From Xanthobacteraceae bacterium (GTDB lineage: Bacteria > Pseudomonadota > Alphaproteobacteria > Rhizobiales > Xanthobacteraceae): a DNA stretch of 64,000 bases. Made by a program: the position numbers and the translations under genes. How positions within the stretch are numbered: position 1 is the first letter of the stretch; each line of letters begins with the position of its first letter. Of this stretch, positions 17,333 to 27,193 are shown in pieces. Location of the stretch: the NCBI GenBank assembly GCA_019635585.1, contig JAHBZE010000001.1, positions 1,426,001 to 1,490,000 on the forward strand. The letters run 5' to 3'. A model generated the notes under the pieces. That model did no database searches. It was not told where the DNA came from and saw nothing but the letters and a program-made list of their open reading frames with translations.

Positions 17333-19885
17333 TTAAGCCTGCTGCGTAACTTCGACGGTTCGACTCGACGAATAAGACATCAAGGCGTCGCGCACACGGT
17401 CGAATTCCGACCCGAGCTTCGCGAGATAGTCGACGCCGCGCATTTCGAGCTCGCGCTCTCCGATGTGACGCCATGACAGGCACATCTTGTAGATCCGCCG
17501 TGCGCCGATATTGGCAGCACCGCTGCGCATAGCATGCAGTTGCTCGCGGAAGGCAGTAACGTCGCCCGCCTTCGCCGACTGCTTGAGTTCAAGCAAGAGC
17601 GCCTCGGTATCGCGGTTGAAATCGGCGATCAGTTCGTCCACGAATTTCGATCCGCCGAGCGCCTCAAGATCGGTGAGCGCGCGAATGTCAATCGCGGCTG
17701 CGTCGGAAGAGCGGAACTTCGGATGCGAGGTAATGCGCTTCACGGTCTCGCTTTCGGTGAAGGCCTGCTCATCGCTCACTTGTTTATCGCCGACAATCGA
17801 ATCGATAATGTTCAATAGGCGAGCGGGTTCGATCGGCTTGATCACGCAAGCGTCCATGCCCGCTTCTTCGCAGCGCTGCTTCGTTTCCGGCGTCGCGTCG
17901 GCGGTGAGCGCCACGATCGGCAACCGCGGCTTGCCGAGCGAAGCGAAGCGGTGGAGCTTGGTCGCTTCGATGCCGTTTAGCACCGGCATGTTCACATCCA
18001 TCAGGGCGATGTCGAATACCTTGGCCTGCATGGCGTCGAGCGCCTGCTCGCCGTTGTCGACAATGCTGACATCGTGGCCCGCGCGTTCCAGAATTTTCCC
18101 GATCACCTTCTGGTTGGTGCGATTGTCGTCGGCGACGAGGATCGAAAGCTTGCGGCTCGGCGCGCGATGTTCGGTATTGCCCTCGTCGTCGATGCCGATG
18201 GCATCAAGCGCTTTCGCCACACGCAGCGCCGCACCCAGAGCGGGGGGCGTGACCGGCTTTTCGGCCATCGACACAAACTCGAAGCGGAGCGGCAGTGGCA
18301 GCATCGCATTGCCGACGTTATCGGACAGGAGAATCAGCGAAACGTTGGTGCCGTGATGCATCTTGTTCAGGGTAGCAGCGACCGTCTCCAGCTCGGTATC
18401 CCACTGATCGCCGTCGAACAGCACGATCGTACGGCGAATACCCGCCGCTTCGGGGAGCGCCAGCTGATCGCAAGCCTGGCCCGGCGTGCGAACGACCTCG
18501 ACCATGGTGCCAAGCGGTTCGAGCATGTGTTCGATAGCCGCGGTGTTGTCGTTGTTTTTGGAGAGCAGCAAGACCCGCGCGTCGGAAAGATCCGGAATTG
18601 CGTCCGCTCCCTCGTGCCCGCAAACGCCGTAGGACAATTCGAACCAGAACGTGCTGCCCTCGCCCGGCTTGCTGTCGACACCGATGACGCCGCCCTGGCG
18701 ATCGACGAGCTGCTTGACGATCGCAAGACCGAGACCGGTGCCACCGAAGCGATCGACGATGGTTTCGTCCGCCTGCGTGAAGCTCTGGAAGATTTTCTCG
18801 CGCGCGGCTTCTGCAATGCCGATGCCGGTATCCGTGACCTCGAAGCGAATACGAACCGTCCCGTCCTGCTTTTCGACCGCGCCGGCCGCGATCGCGATAT
18901 GCCCGCGCTCGGTGAATTTGACTGCGTTCGCGGTAAGATTGGTCAGAACGTCATGCAATGCACGCGCATTGCCGTGCAGGGAATAAGGGGTCTGCGGCGC
19001 GACATGCAGCGAAAGCCGGACGCCTTTCTCCTTCGCCTGCGCGACCAGCATCGAGCGGACCTGCCCCATGGTGGCGTGAAGATCGAAGTCCGTGGACTGG
19101 TCCGGCATCTGGCCGGCCTCGATACGGGAGTAATTCAGAATGTCGTTGATCTGGGCGAGCAGCGCACGCGCGGATCCGCGGATCGTTTGCGTCATGTCGA
19201 GCTGCTCGGCATTGAGCTTGGTGTCGCGCAGCAGGTCGCTCATGCCGATCACGGCATTCAGAGGCGTGCGGAATTCGTGGCTGACACTCGCGAGGAACAG
19301 GCTTTTTGCCTTGTTCGCCTGTTCGGCTTCGTTCTTCGCAGCCTGCAACTTGCGGATCAGCGTCGCGGCATAGAGCGGCAGGATCACGAGGCCGCCGATC
19401 AGACCGTAAGCGAGCTTGTAGTGCGCGGCCCAGTACCCGGTGGTCGCTACTACCGCCGAGAACCCGGTGACGGCGACCAGCATCGAGCCGAACAAATAAG
19501 TCAGGCCGAAGCGAAAGCCGTTTCCGAAAATGATCCAAAGATAGATTGGATAGAGCAGCGAAAGCGTTTCGTCGCCGGCGTGGATACCCCACGACAAAAA
19601 GCCGAGATCGGAGATGATCGCGATGGTGCGGCGGGGGACCGAGACACCCGGCTTCCACAGCATATGGGCGAGGAAGGCGAAGGAGATACCGAAGAAGGAC
19701 GCGGTAAGCACCAGCGCGTCGTGCACGCCAGTGTCGCCGAACAGCGCGGCACCGCAGAGATAAAGGAGGATCAGCGCGCTGATGACGACACGATTGATCA
19801 CCATCTCATGCTCGCCGTCGGGACGGTTCTGAAGACGCGACTTCAGAAATCCGAGCGGCAAGAAGCTGAATTTTTCCCCCATCAT
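17333..19885 (-). CDS. rpfC: RpfC-type hybrid sensor histidine kinase for DSF
   Basis: An 850-residue hybrid kinase. In order: an RpfC-like N-terminus ([17 protein letters not shown], 16-32), about five to six membrane segments (33-175), HisKA with His203 ([12 protein letters not shown]), HATPase_c (N-box about 316-324, G-boxes DTGIGI and GGTGLGLAI), a degenerate receiver (about 435-560), a canonical receiver with Asp630 (ALMDVNMP) and an Hpt domain with His784 ([15 protein letters not shown]). Xanthomonas RpfC is about 726 residues and has one receiver, so the degenerate one is extra. It should sense DSF at the inner membrane and phosphorylate the regulator encoded ten bases upstream. Confidence 0.88.
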   Translation of the reverse strand: MMGEKFSFLPLGFLKSRLQNRPDGEHEMVINRVVISALILLYLCGAALFGDTGVHDALVLTASFFGISFAFLAHMLWKPGVSVPRRTIAIISDLGFLSWGIHAGDETLSLLYPIYLWIIFGNGFRFGLTYLFGSMLVAVTGFSAVVATTGYWAAHYKLAYGLIGGLVILPLYAATLIRKLQAAKNEAEQANKAKSLFLASVSHEFRTPLNAVIGMSDLLRDTKLNAEQLDMTQTIRGSARALLAQINDILNYSRIEAGQMPDQSTDFDLHATMGQVRSMLVAQAKEKGVRLSLHVAPQTPYSLHGNARALHDVLTNLTANAVKFTERGHIAIAAGAVEKQDGTVRIRFEVTDTGIGIAEAAREKIFQSFTQADETIVDRFGGTGLGLAIVKQLVDRQGGVIGVDSKPGEGSTFWFELSYGVCGHEGADAIPDLSDARVLLLSKNNDNTAAIEHMLEPLGTMVEVVRTPGQACDQLALPEAAGIRRTIVLFDGDQWDTELETVAATLNKMHHGTNVSLILLSDNVGNAMLPLPLRFEFVSMAEKPVTPPALGAALRVAKALDAIGIDDEGNTEHRAPSRKLSILVADDNRTNQKVIGKILERAGHDVSIVDNGEQALDAMQAKVFDIALMDVNMPVLNGIEATKLHRFASLGKPRLPIVALTADATPETKQRCEEAGMDACVIKPIEPARLLNIIDSIVGDKQVSDEQAFTESETVKRITSHPKFRSSDAAAIDIRALTDLEALGGSKFVDELIADFNRDTEALLLELKQSAKAGDVTAFREQLHAMRSGAANIGARRIYKMCLSWRHIGERELEMRGVDYLAKLGSEFDRVRDALMSYSSSRTVEVTQQA

Positions 19886-19895
19886 CGCGTCATCC

Positions 19896-22040
19896 TCACG
19901 CGGTTCGCGCCAGCAGATTCTGCTGGTTGAAAAGGAAGCCGAAGTCTTCCGCCGGCACCGGCGGGCTGAAATAGAAACCCTGCACCTCGTCGCAACCTTC
20001 GTTGCGGACGAAGGCGAGCTGCTCGGCGGTCTCGACGCCCTCGGCCATAATCTTCAGGTTGAGGCTATGGCCGAGATTGATGATCGCGCGCACGATCGCG
20101 GCATCGTTTGGATCGGTGTTGACGTTGCGGATGAAGCCTTGGTCCACCTTAAGACGGTCGACCGGAAGGTTTTTCACGTATGAGAGCGACGAATAGCCGA
20201 CGCCGAAATCGTCGATCGAGAAGGTGACGCCAAGCCCCTGCAGGAAGCGGACGTCGTTCGCGGCCGATTCCGGATTCTGCATCAGGATGCTTTCGGTCAG
20301 TTCCAGCTCGAGCGACTTTGGATCGAGGCCGGTCTTCTCGAGCACATCGATCACGTGCTGGCGGATGTCCTGCTTGCGGAACTGCACCGGCGAGAGGTTC
20401 ACCGCCATGCGGAAGCCGGGATGTTCCTTGGCCCAGATTTTCGCCTGGGTGCAGGCTTCGAGCATGACCCATTCGTTGATCGGAACGATGAGGCCGTTCT
20501 CTTCCGCGAGCGGCAGGAATTCGGCCGGGCGCACGAGACCGCTACCCGGACGGCGCCAGCGCAGCAGCGCTTCGGCACCAACGATGCGGCCCGAGCGCAG
20601 ATCGATCTGCGGCTGGTAGTTGAGCAGGAACTGCTTCTTGGCGAGCGCCTGACGCAGGTCGCCCTCGAGCACGATCGCTTCGCGCGCGGTCGCATGCATG
20701 TCGGACGCGAACACACGCCAGGCGTTCCGGCCCTCGGCCTTGGCCTGATACATCGCGAGATCGGCATTTTTGATCAATGCATCGACGTCGACACCGTCGG
20801 TCGGATGCACGGTGATGCCGATGCTCGCCGTGGTATTGATTTCCTGGCCTTCCAGTTCGAAGGGCTGTTCGAGCGCTTCGATGATCTTCTTCGCGAGCGT
20901 GACCGCGTCGTCGGTGCGGCCGATCTCGGTCTGGAGAATTGCGAATTCGTCGCCGCCGAGGCGCGCGACGATATCGGTCTCGCGAACCGTGTTGCAGAGG
21001 CGCTGCGACACGGCTTTGAGCAGTTGGTCGCCCTGATGATGGCCGAGCACGTCGTTGACGCCCTTGAAACGGTCGAGGTCGAGCAGGAGCAGCGCGAACT
21101 GCTTGTCGCCGCGGCGGGTGCGCGCGATCTGCTTGCGGACGCTGTCGTGGAAGTACGTGCGGTTCGGCAGACCGGTAAGCGGATCGTGATGCGCGAGGTG
21201 ATGGAGATGTTCCTCGGCCTGCTTGCGCTCGGTGATGTTCAGCGAGGTCGTGAGCACGTTCACGACCTTGCCGGCGCGGTCGCGCAGCGGCGATTTCGTG
21301 GTGAGGAAAACGTGGCGATTGCCGGCGCGGTCGACGATTTCTTCTTCGTAGCTCGGCAAGCCCTTGCCGTTCTCGAACACGACGCGGTCGAGGCCCGCAC
21401 TTTGCGGGCCGAAGTTGGAGCCGAAGATCTCGGCGGCCGTCTTGCCGCTCGCCTGCGTAGCATCGACGCCGTAGAAATTGGCGGTGAAGGCGTTGAGGAA
21501 GACGCAACGGCCGTCGCGGTCGGTCGCGGAAATCAGCGCCGGCACGGTATCGATGACCTGCGCGAGACGCTCGCGGCTGTCGCGCAGCACTTCCTTGCGG
21601 AAGCGCTCGCTGTCCATCAATTCGCGCTCGAGTTCGGTCGCGCGGCTCTTGATGACGAGCGACTGCTTGCGAAGCTTCAAAAGATTGCGCGCGCGGGTCA
21701 GAAACTCGTGGTGATCGACCGGGCTTTGCAGGAAGTCGGTCGCGCCCGCTTCGAGCGCCTTTATCCGGTGCGAGCGCTCCTCGTAAACCGTGATGACGAC
21801 GGCGGGAACATCGATGCATTCGGGAAGCTGCCGGAAGCGGCGCACGAATTCCGCGCCATCCATGTTCGGCATCTTGTAGTCGGTGACGACGAGATCGGGC
21901 GTATTGTCCTTCAGCCAGTCGAGCGCTTCCGCGGGATCTCCGAACGCGCGAACGGCCACGCCCTCTTCGATCGAAGTGGCGAGCTTCGCAAAAATGTTCC
22001 GGTTCGTAATCCGGTCATCGACGATGACGATCAACGACAT
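19896..22040 (-). CDS. REC-PAS-GGDEF-EAL response regulator in the rpfG position
   Basis: A 714-residue cyclic-di-GMP enzyme. The receiver (1-125) has phospho-acceptor Asp54 ([12 protein letters not shown]) and resembles the RpfG receiver ([18 protein letters not shown]), but the conserved Lys after beta-5 is Ser (TDFLQSPVD). A PAS domain (about 158-272) follows. GGDEF is intact (362-366) with an I-site RETD (353-356). EAL is intact: EAL 490-492, plus [33 protein letters not shown] and EVQGFYFS. It could make and break c-di-GMP. It is the first gene of an operon with rpfC. Confidence 0.93.
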   Translation of the reverse strand: MSLIVIVDDRITNRNIFAKLATSIEEGVAVRAFGDPAEALDWLKDNTPDLVVTDYKMPNMDGAEFVRRFRQLPECIDVPAVVITVYEERSHRIKALEAGATDFLQSPVDHHEFLTRARNLLKLRKQSLVIKSRATELERELMDSERFRKEVLRDSRERLAQVIDTVPALISATDRDGRCVFLNAFTANFYGVDATQASGKTAAEIFGSNFGPQSAGLDRVVFENGKGLPSYEEEIVDRAGNRHVFLTTKSPLRDRAGKVVNVLTTSLNITERKQAEEHLHHLAHHDPLTGLPNRTYFHDSVRKQIARTRRGDKQFALLLLDLDRFKGVNDVLGHHQGDQLLKAVSQRLCNTVRETDIVARLGGDEFAILQTEIGRTDDAVTLAKKIIEALEQPFELEGQEINTTASIGITVHPTDGVDVDALIKNADLAMYQAKAEGRNAWRVFASDMHATAREAIVLEGDLRQALAKKQFLLNYQPQIDLRSGRIVGAEALLRWRRPGSGLVRPAEFLPLAEENGLIVPINEWVMLEACTQAKIWAKEHPGFRMAVNLSPVQFRKQDIRQHVIDVLEKTGLDPKSLELELTESILMQNPESAANDVRFLQGLGVTFSIDDFGVGYSSLSYVKNLPVDRLKVDQGFIRNVNTDPNDAAIVRAIINLGHSLNLKIMAEGVETAEQLAFVRNEGCDEVQGFYFSPPVPAEDFGFLFNQQNLLARTA

Positions 22041-22234
22041 TCCGCGAACGCAGTCCCCTGGCTCGCCGCGATTTTTGCGGCTTCGTTTTTATTTGGGCCG
22101 CACTTCGTTCGCATGTGTTTTCACGCACGGAACGCAATCCGCCCGTGCTTTTTCTAGCAAGGATTGTTGAAGAACCTGCTAATCGCGGAGCTACGAATTG
22201 TTAGCGTTGTTCCGCCGTGTGAAGGGAACTTCGG

Positions 22235-22265
22235 TAACGATTCCGGATTCGTTAAGGCTAACGAA
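22235..22265. promoter_or_regulatory. Cluster of TAACGA half-sites upstream of the GGDEF-EAL/rpfC operon
   Basis: TAACGA at 22235-22240, TCGTTA at 22249-22254 and TAACGA at 22259-22264 form two overlapping inverted repeats; the inner one is TTCGTTA-AGGC-TAACGAA. They lie about 200 bases upstream of the regulator start. The binding factor is unknown; it could also be a hairpin extending the neighbouring terminator. Confidence 0.35.
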
Positions 22266-22282
22266 CCGTTTCAAAAAGCAAA

Positions 22283-22308
22283 GACTCCCCGCCTCGCGGC
22301 GGGGAGTC
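22283..22308 (-). terminator. Terminator of the first ABC transporter operon
   Basis: An 11-bp perfect stem GACTCCCCGCC / GGCGGGGAGTC with a TCGC loop; on the minus strand it is followed by TTTGCTTTTT. It lies 33 bases beyond the substrate-binding-protein stop. Confidence 0.9.
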
Positions 22309-22341
22309 CTTATATATGCGTATGTGGGTGCGGGCCCGCGC

Positions 22342-23568
22342 TTAGCTGCCGCGCACTTCGCCCGACAGGATCGGACCGAAGAACTCCCACTTATTCTCCT
22401 TGGCGTTGAACTTCATCATCTGCTGCTGCTCGATCGGATAGAAGTCCGTGGCGCTGGTGTTGATCTTGATGCCCGGAAGCAGGAGATCGAGGTCGAGGTC
22501 CTTCATGTTGGCGGCGGCCTTCATGACGGCATCGCGGGTGACGTTCTTGCCGAGGCTCAGCAGAATCTTATGAAGATTCTGCGCGACCGTGTAGCCATAG
22601 GTGTTGAAGCTCGAGGTCTTGTCGCCGTCCGGATAATATTTATCCATGAAGGCGAACCACTTCTTCATGCCGGCATCGTCCTTCCACTGCGGATCGTTCT
22701 GATCCTTCAGATAACCGGTGGAGAAGATGCCGTCGGCATTTTCAGGGCCGGCGGGCTTGATAACGCCGCCCACCGAGTTCGACACCTGGTTGAGGAAGTG
22801 AACCGGCTTCCAGCCGATCTCCGCCATCTTCTTGATCGACTGCGCTGCGAATTTCGGCGTGGTCGCATTGAAGAGGATGTCGGCGCCGGAAGCCTTCAGC
22901 GCGATGATCTGGCTGTCGACGGTCGGATCGGCAACCTCATAAGGCTGCTCGGAGACGATCATGGTTTTCGCCTTCGGGCCGAGACCGTCTTTCAGACCTT
23001 TGACATAATCCTTGCCGTAGTCGTCGTTCTGGTAGAGCACGCCGATCTTGCCGTTCGGATAGTTCTTCAGGATGTAGGCGGCATAGATCCGGCCTTCGCT
23101 CTGGTAGTTCGGCTGCCAGCCCATGGTCCAGGGAAACTTCTTCGGGTCGCCCCACTTGGTGGCGCCGGTCGCGACGAAGAGCTGCGGCACTTTCTTGCCA
23201 TTCAGGTAGCCCTGGATCGCGGTGTTCGACGGCGTGCCGAGCGGCTGGAACACGAGCAGCACGTTGTCGGATTCCACGAGCTTACGCACCTGCTCGAGCG
23301 ACTTCGGCGGCGAGTAGCTGTCGTCGTAGGAAATGAAGTTGATCAGGCGGCCGTTGATACCGCCCTCGGCGTTGACCATCTTGAAGTAAGCGGCAATCGC
23401 CTTGCCGATTGTGCCGTAAGCGGAAGCAGGTCCGCTGTAGGGATTAAGGTGACCAATCTTGATTTCCTTATCCGTCACGCCCGGCGATTGGGCGAAGGCG
23501 GAGCCGGCCATTGCCACGGCGAAGCCCAGCGCGAGCGCCGGGATCATTCCGTATTTCTTCGTCTTCAT
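22342..23568 (-). CDS. Branched-chain-amino-acid-type ABC substrate-binding protein (Sec-exported)
   Basis: A 408-residue periplasmic Peripla_BP_6 protein. Residues 1-26 are a Sec signal peptide (AGSAFA/QS). The mature start KEIKIGHLNPYSGPASAYG and the QPLGTPSN and YQNDDYGKDYVKG blocks are typical of LivJ/LivK relatives that bind aromatic or carboxylic acids as well as amino acids. The ATG at 23568 has GGGAGGAAAC upstream; a longer reading frame continues into livM but lacks a site. It is the last gene of the importer operon. Given the divergent pim genes, dicarboxylates or fatty acids are plausible ligands; this is inference. Confidence 0.9.
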   Translation of the reverse strand: MKTKKYGMIPALALGFAVAMAGSAFAQSPGVTDKEIKIGHLNPYSGPASAYGTIGKAIAAYFKMVNAEGGINGRLINFISYDDSYSPPKSLEQVRKLVESDNVLLVFQPLGTPSNTAIQGYLNGKKVPQLFVATGATKWGDPKKFPWTMGWQPNYQSEGRIYAAYILKNYPNGKIGVLYQNDDYGKDYVKGLKDGLGPKAKTMIVSEQPYEVADPTVDSQIIALKASGADILFNATTPKFAAQSIKKMAEIGWKPVHFLNQVSNSVGGVIKPAGPENADGIFSTGYLKDQNDPQWKDDAGMKKWFAFMDKYYPDGDKTSSFNTYGYTVAQNLHKILLSLGKNVTRDAVMKAAANMKDLDLDLLLPGIKINTSATDFYPIEQQQMMKFNAKENKWEFFGPILSGEVRGS

Positions 23569-23594
23569 TGTTTCCTCCCTTGGAAAAAGACCGC

Positions 23595-24692
23595 CTAGCT
23601 CCTCGCTCGCGCGAGGCGCTCTGCGGCCAGTCGAAGCAATCCGGCAAGGCCGGACGGCATTACGTAAATGAGCAGAATGAGAAACACGCCATAGACCGTG
23701 CCCGTGAGGCCCTTGGCGCTCTGCTCGCTGACAGTTGGAAAGAACGGAACGACCGAGCGGATAAGATCGAAAAACCACCCGAGGCCGTGGGCAATGTGTT
23801 CGGCGATATTCGGCACGAACAGAATGAAAAGGCCGCCGAGAAAAGCGCCCGGAATCCAGCCTACTCCGCCGACCACCATGCCGACGAAAATCGCGATCGC
23901 GAGCGTGATCTGAAAGCTGTCCGGCGCGACGAAAGCAATCAGGAGCGCGCTCAAGGACCCGGCGACGCCGGTGAAAAGCGCGCTCATGCCGAAAGTAAGC
24001 GTCTTGAACAGCGAAAGATTGATTCCGGTCACCTTGGCCGCGATCTGGTTGTCGCGGATCGCTTTCATGGCGCGGCCCGAGCGGCTGTTCACGAGACTGA
24101 AAGCGATGAAGAACATCAGGATCGTGACCGCGAAGGTGACGTAGAAGGTCCATTGATCCTGATCGAACGGCAGTTCGAACGGCGCCTCCGGCTTCAGGCT
24201 GAACAAGGCAAGGCCCTGCACGCCGCCGGTGAGATGTTCGATCGGCTTGAATTTCAGGATCTGTGGCGTCGCGATCGCGAGCGCGAAGGTCGCGAGCGCG
24301 AGATAGATACCTTCTAGCCGCAATGCCGGCAGGCCGAACAAGAAGCCGAACACGAAGCAGACCGCCGCCGCCACCGGAATCGTCAGATAGAACGGCATCT
24401 CGAATTGCGTCATCAGCACCGCGGAGACATAGGCGCCGATGGCATAGAAAGCGCTGTGGCCCAGCGAGAACTGACCGTTGAAGCCGGTGAGCAGGTTCAG
24501 GCCCGCAATCGCGATCGCATAGATGAGAAGTTGCGTGATCTGGAACGTGAACACGCCCGTTGCGACAAGCGGAAAAATCGCACCCGCGATCAGGACCAGA
24601 ATGAAGCCTGCGAGCTTCCAGTTGTTGCCCAGCGTGATCAGCGTCGCGCCGATCGCAGCAATGATAGAAGTGACGGGCGAGGTCGTTTTCAT
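23595..24692 (-). CDS. livM: ABC importer permease LivM
   Basis: A 365-residue permease of the BPD_transp_2 family with about nine to ten hydrophobic segments and the coupling motif around GFNGQFSLGHSAFYAIGAYVSA and GRAMKAIRDNQIAAKVTGIN. It pairs with LivH to form the inner-membrane channel. Four bases separate it from livH and 26 from the binding-protein gene. Confidence 0.92.
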   Translation of the reverse strand: MKTTSPVTSIIAAIGATLITLGNNWKLAGFILVLIAGAIFPLVATGVFTFQITQLLIYAIAIAGLNLLTGFNGQFSLGHSAFYAIGAYVSAVLMTQFEMPFYLTIPVAAAVCFVFGFLFGLPALRLEGIYLALATFALAIATPQILKFKPIEHLTGGVQGLALFSLKPEAPFELPFDQDQWTFYVTFAVTILMFFIAFSLVNSRSGRAMKAIRDNQIAAKVTGINLSLFKTLTFGMSALFTGVAGSLSALLIAFVAPDSFQITLAIAIFVGMVVGGVGWIPGAFLGGLFILFVPNIAEHIAHGLGWFFDLIRSVVPFFPTVSEQSAKGLTGTVYGVFLILLIYVMPSGLAGLLRLAAERLARARS

Positions 24693-24696
24693 GGCG

Positions 24697-25572
24697 CTAC
24701 ACCCGGTTCACGATTCTGCGGCCAAACAGACCGTTGGGCTTGAGTGTCAGCACGAGAATAATGAGCGCGAGCGCGATCGAGAGTTTCATTTCCGCGCCGA
24801 AATGCGGGACGAAAGAGGCGAGATTTTCCACGACGCCGACAGCGAAGCCGCCGAAGACCGCGCCGCCGGGACTGGTCAGCCCGCCGACCACCGCGCCGGC
24901 GAAACCGTAGAGCAGGATCGTCACCATCATGTTCGGCTCAAGGAACACGACCGGCGCGATCATGATGCCCGCAACCGCACCGATCGCGGCGGCCATGCCC
25001 CAGCCGACGGCATTCATGAAGCCGACGCGAATTCCGACGAGACGGGCCGAGTCCGGATTTGCAGCGGCCGCGCGCATGGCGAGACCGACTCGCGTGAAGC
25101 GGAAAAAGAGATAAAGCAACGCCAGCATGATGCCGGTGACCGCGATCATACCAGCGCCGTGCGCGCTCAGCAGACCGTCGCCGAGTACGGACTTGGTGCC
25201 GAACGGCGTCGGGAACGGCTTGATCGTGAATTCCCAGATAAAGCCCGCCATCGAGTTGATGATCGCGAACAACGCAATGAAGATCACGACGTGGCTCAAC
25301 ACCGAGGCGTTGTGCACCGGCTTGAATACGATGCGCTCGATCGCGTAGCCCAGCACAAAGGAAATCGCGATGGTGAGGAAGAACGCGCCCCAATAAGGCA
25401 TTCCCCATTCCATCAGTTGCCAGGCGATGTAGGTCGAGAACATCGCCATTTCGCCCTGCGCGAAATTCAGGTGATCGATCGCCTGGTAGATCATGACGAT
25501 CGCGAGTGCGATGCAGGCATAGATCGCACCCGTCGCCAGACCGCCGATTACCTGCTGTACGACCTGTTCCAT
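24697..25572 (-). CDS. livH: ABC importer permease LivH
   Basis: A 291-residue permease. It starts MEQVVQQVIGGLATGAIYACIALA and contains the LivH pattern DHLNFAQGEMAMFSTYIAW and GLAMRAAAANPDSARLVGI. The ATG at 25572 has AAGGAAG eight bases upstream; an upstream in-frame start at 25617 lies inside livF and is not used. It follows livF by ten bases. Confidence 0.92.
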   Translation of the reverse strand: MEQVVQQVIGGLATGAIYACIALAIVMIYQAIDHLNFAQGEMAMFSTYIAWQLMEWGMPYWGAFFLTIAISFVLGYAIERIVFKPVHNASVLSHVVIFIALFAIINSMAGFIWEFTIKPFPTPFGTKSVLGDGLLSAHGAGMIAVTGIMLALLYLFFRFTRVGLAMRAAAANPDSARLVGIRVGFMNAVGWGMAAAIGAVAGIMIAPVVFLEPNMMVTILLYGFAGAVVGGLTSPGGAVFGGFAVGVVENLASFVPHFGAEMKLSIALALIILVLTLKPNGLFGRRIVNRV

Positions 25573-25582
25573 TGTTCTTCCT

Positions 25583-26296
25583 TTAGTATCCGAGATAAGC
25601 GCGCCGGATACTTTCATCCTGGCTGAGTTCTTTCGCAGGCCCCGACATCACGACGCGTCCGGTTTCCAAGAGATAGGCGTGGTCGGCGAGCTCGAGCGCG
25701 AGCGAGGCGTTCTGTTCGACCAGGAACATGCTCACTTTTTCCTTTTCGTTCAGCGCGCGCAGGATCGAAAACATCTCCTGCACGATCAGCGGCGCGAGGC
25801 CGAAGGAAGGCTCGTCGAGCAACATGATCTTCGGCCGCAGCATCAACGCGCGGCCGATTGCGAGCATCTGCTGTTCGCCGCCGGAAAGCGTGCCGGCCTG
25901 CTGGCGGAAGCGCTCCTTGAGGCGCGGGAAATAGGCGAAGACCCGTTCCATATCGGCGGAAATCTGACCGGCGGGCTGCGTGATGCCGCCGAGTTGAAGA
26001 TTTTCCTCGACCGTCTGGCGCACGAAAGTGCCGCGGCCTTCGGGTACGTGCGCTACGCCGAGGCGCACAATGTCGGCGGTGTCTTTGTTCGAGATCACTT
26101 TTCCTTCAAAGCGGATTTCGCCACCGGTTTTCACCATGCCGGAAAGCGCACGCAGCGTGGTCGTCTTGCCGGCGCCGTTCGCGCCGAGCAACGTAGTGAT
26201 GCCGCCTTCGTGCATGTCGAAGTTGAGATCGAACAGGATCTGCGTCGGGCCATAAAAAGCGCGGAGATTCTTGGCTGAAAGCAGCGGAGTGGTCAT
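25583..26296 (-). CDS. livF: ABC importer ATPase LivF
   Basis: A 237-residue ATPase with Walker A GANGAGKTT, signature LSGGEQQMLAIGRAL and Walker B IMLLDEPS. It provides one of the two nucleotide-binding subunits. The ATG at 26296 overlaps the livG stop (ATGA), so the subunits are translationally coupled. Confidence 0.93.
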   Translation of the reverse strand: MTTPLLSAKNLRAFYGPTQILFDLNFDMHEGGITTLLGANGAGKTTTLRALSGMVKTGGEIRFEGKVISNKDTADIVRLGVAHVPEGRGTFVRQTVEENLQLGGITQPAGQISADMERVFAYFPRLKERFRQQAGTLSGGEQQMLAIGRALMLRPKIMLLDEPSFGLAPLIVQEMFSILRALNEKEKVSMFLVEQNASLALELADHAYLLETGRVVMSGPAKELSQDESIRRAYLGY

Positions 26297-27123
26297 TTCT
26301 TGCCGCTCCCGAGATAAGCGCGGATCACTTCCGGATCGTTCTGCACTTCGGCGGGCGTGCCCTCGGCGATTTTCTTGCCGAAATCGAGCGCCACTACCTT
26401 GTCGGAGATCGACATGACGAGGCTCATGTGATGCTCGACGAGCAGCACCGTTACGCCACGGTCGTTTCTGATCTGCTTGATCAGTTCGCCGAGTTCGCCG
26501 ACTTCGTGGTGCGTAAGCCCGGCCGCGGGCTCGTCGAGCAAAAGAAGTTTCGGCTTCGCGGCGAGCGCGCGGCCGAGTTCGACGCGCTTCTGCGTGCCGA
26601 TGGAAAGCCCCGAGACCAGCGTATTCGCAACTTTGCGCAATTCCAGATAGTCGACGATCGCGCGCGCTTCGCGGTCGATTTCGTGCTCCTGTGCGCGCAC
26701 CCACGGAAGGCGGAAAGAATCGCTCAAGTAATCGCTTTTCGTAACCGGATGAAACCCGACCTTGATGTTGTCGAGCACGGTCATGTTCTTGAAGAGCGCG
26801 AGATTCTGGAACGTGCGGGCGATGCCCAACCCCGCGATGCGGTGCGGCGCGAGCTTCAAAATGGATTTGCCGCCGAAGGTGATGTCGCCCGTATTCGGCG
26901 TGTAGAGCCGGCTCAGGCAGTTGAACATCGTGGTCTTGCCGGCGCCGTTCGGGCCGATCAGACCGAGAATCGTGCCTTCATCCTGCTCGAAGGAAATGCC
27001 GTCGAGCGCGACGATGCCGCCGAAGCGGACGCCGACTTTTTGGACCGAAAGAACGGTGTGAGCCGAACCCGATTTTTGTTTTGTGACCGGCGCTGAAGGT
27101 CCGGCCACGCGCATATCCATCAT
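26293..27123 (-). CDS. livG: ABC importer ATPase LivG
   Basis: A 276-residue ATPase with Walker [10 protein letters not shown], signature-like LSIGTQKRVELGRALA and Walker B LLLLDEPAAGL, plus the LivG C-terminal block KIAEGTPAEVQNDPEVIRAYLG. A short N-terminal extension (about 25 residues) precedes the domain. It is the first gene of the operon livG-livF-livH-livM-binding protein, 70 bases after the IclR gene on the same strand. Confidence 0.92.
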   Translation of the reverse strand: MMDMRVAGPSAPVTKQKSGSAHTVLSVQKVGVRFGGIVALDGISFEQDEGTILGLIGPNGAGKTTMFNCLSRLYTPNTGDITFGGKSILKLAPHRIAGLGIARTFQNLALFKNMTVLDNIKVGFHPVTKSDYLSDSFRLPWVRAQEHEIDREARAIVDYLELRKVANTLVSGLSIGTQKRVELGRALAAKPKLLLLDEPAAGLTHHEVGELGELIKQIRNDRGVTVLLVEHHMSLVMSISDKVVALDFGKKIAEGTPAEVQNDPEVIRAYLGSGKK

Positions 27124-27193
27124 CGCATCTCAAAGCGATGATGCAGTGTCTCCTTGCTGCTCACGTGCCTTCCCCTGCTTCACGTTGCTTCCC

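Larger units (their letters stand above)
22041..22341. other. Intergenic region upstream of the GGDEF-EAL regulator
   Basis: About 300 bases between two minus-strand units. It carries the promoter of the regulator-rpfC operon and the terminator of the ABC transporter unit (22283-22308). A cluster of three TAACGA half-sites lies at 22235-22265. No gene on either strand is supported. Confidence 0.6.

Noticed and set aside
18074-22157. Two long plus-strand open frames opposite rpfC and the GGDEF-EAL gene
   Set aside because: Composition and absence of domains fit shadow frames of the high-GC minus-strand genes.
23569-24153. Upstream extension of the first substrate-binding-protein frame
   Set aside because: It overlaps livM in another frame and would bury the clear signal peptide that starts at 23568.
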